Assembly (NCBI GenBank): GCA_029262065.1
Contig: JAJDAC010000046.1
Location: 124,001-188,000, forward strand
Direction: 5' to 3'
DNA length: 64,000 nucleotides
Source of the DNA: Candidatus Krumholzibacteriota bacterium
GTDB lineage: Bacteria; Krumholzibacteriota; Krumholzibacteriia; JAJRXK01
Numbering within the stretch: the first letter of the stretch is position 1; every line of letters begins with the position of its first letter. Below, one piece after another: positions 63,886-64,000 of the stretch. Under the pieces are notes generated by a model. That model was not told where the DNA came from. It worked only from the letters and a program-made list of their open reading frames with translations, and did no database searches. The position numbers were made by a program, and so were the translations under genes.

Positions 63886-64000
63886 GAATGGAGTTTCCCA
63901 CGTTTCGCCGCGCGTTCTTGACCGGGGTGGTGGTGCTGGCGCCGATCTTCATTACGGCGTGGGTGTTCATCTCGTTGTTCCAATGGGTCGATGGGCGCAT
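63882..64000 (+). CDS. DUF502 membrane protein, 5' fragment
   Basis: Only the first 39 complete codons are in the window (ATG overlapping the CorC-like stop); the rest is beyond the right edge. The start RRAFLTGVVVLAPIFITAWV followed by FISLFQWVDG matches the first membrane helix of DUF502 proteins, small integral membrane proteins of unknown function. Confidence 0.75.
   Translation, partial: MRMEFPTFRRAFLTGVVVLAPIFITAWVFISLFQWVDGR

Overview
The window is a gene-dense, high-GC bacterial chromosome segment with an ordinary housekeeping core and no phage, insertion sequence, plasmid or CRISPR signature. The cell is inferred to have an outer membrane: there is an LpxH-like lipid A phosphoesterase, a PorV/PorQ-type beta-barrel, several lipoproteins and an HtrA protease. 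Secreted proteins carry FlgD-like C-terminal tags (PNPFNP followed by GxYxxR/L), and there are sigma-54 activators with a TPR/GAF front end. This combination is typical of little-cultivated FCB-related lineages (Eisenbacteria / Krumholzibacteriota / Latescibacterota type). The placement is an inference; no 16S rRNA lies in the window.

Layout. 0-5.1 kb: end of an rmlB-like gene, a DinB-fold protein, a HEAT-repeat protein, and an MFS transporter translationally coupled to a long-chain acyl-CoA synthetase. 5.1-5.3 kb: divergent control region with two perfect inverted repeats. 5.3-16.7 kb: mutY, a fused isobutyryl-CoA mutase (icmF), a P-loop kinase and a serine hydrolase in a tight run, then several small exported proteins, a UbiD-family decarboxylase and an amidohydrolase. 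16.7-28.5 kb: ispG, an FG-GAP secreted protein, an M1 aminopeptidase coupled to a two-receiver/PEP-synthase-like fusion, gdhA, initiator tRNA with its own promoter and terminator, ftsB and eno. 28.8-33.2 kb: an ECF sigma / putative anti-sigma / bactofilin-like membrane protein run with a triple hairpin repeat, then a secreted HEIGH metalloprotein. 33.2-34.8 kb: rlmN and an ArsR-type regulator.

34.8-44 kb is the most unusual part: an NtrC-type response regulator, a small secreted acidic protein behind a good sigma-70 promoter, and a 1024-residue TPR-GAF-AAA+-Fis sigma-54 activator. They are followed by two near-consensus sigma-54 promoters. The first drives no convincing ORF but leads into about 370 nt of strongly self-complementary sequence ending in an intrinsic terminator (candidate novel structured RNA). 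The second drives a lipoprotein plus a DUF4384 / tyrosine-rich / CxxCH / polybasic repeat protein. 44-49.4 kb: an M6-like secreted protein whose zinc motif has decayed, a PorV-like barrel and LpxH.

49.4-64 kb is envelope, translation and stress housekeeping: htrA/degP, the main sigma factor, an M23 peptidase, a YbbR-domain protein, a PhnD-like binding protein, a VanZ-like protein, aspS, two coiled-coil/LysM lipoproteins, and the conserved phoH-pgpH-ybeY-corC-like cluster running into a DUF502 gene cut by the window edge. Many neighbours here overlap by ATGA or GTGA, so much of the coding is in translationally coupled operons. Promoters, operators and RNA structures were read by eye and are predictions.
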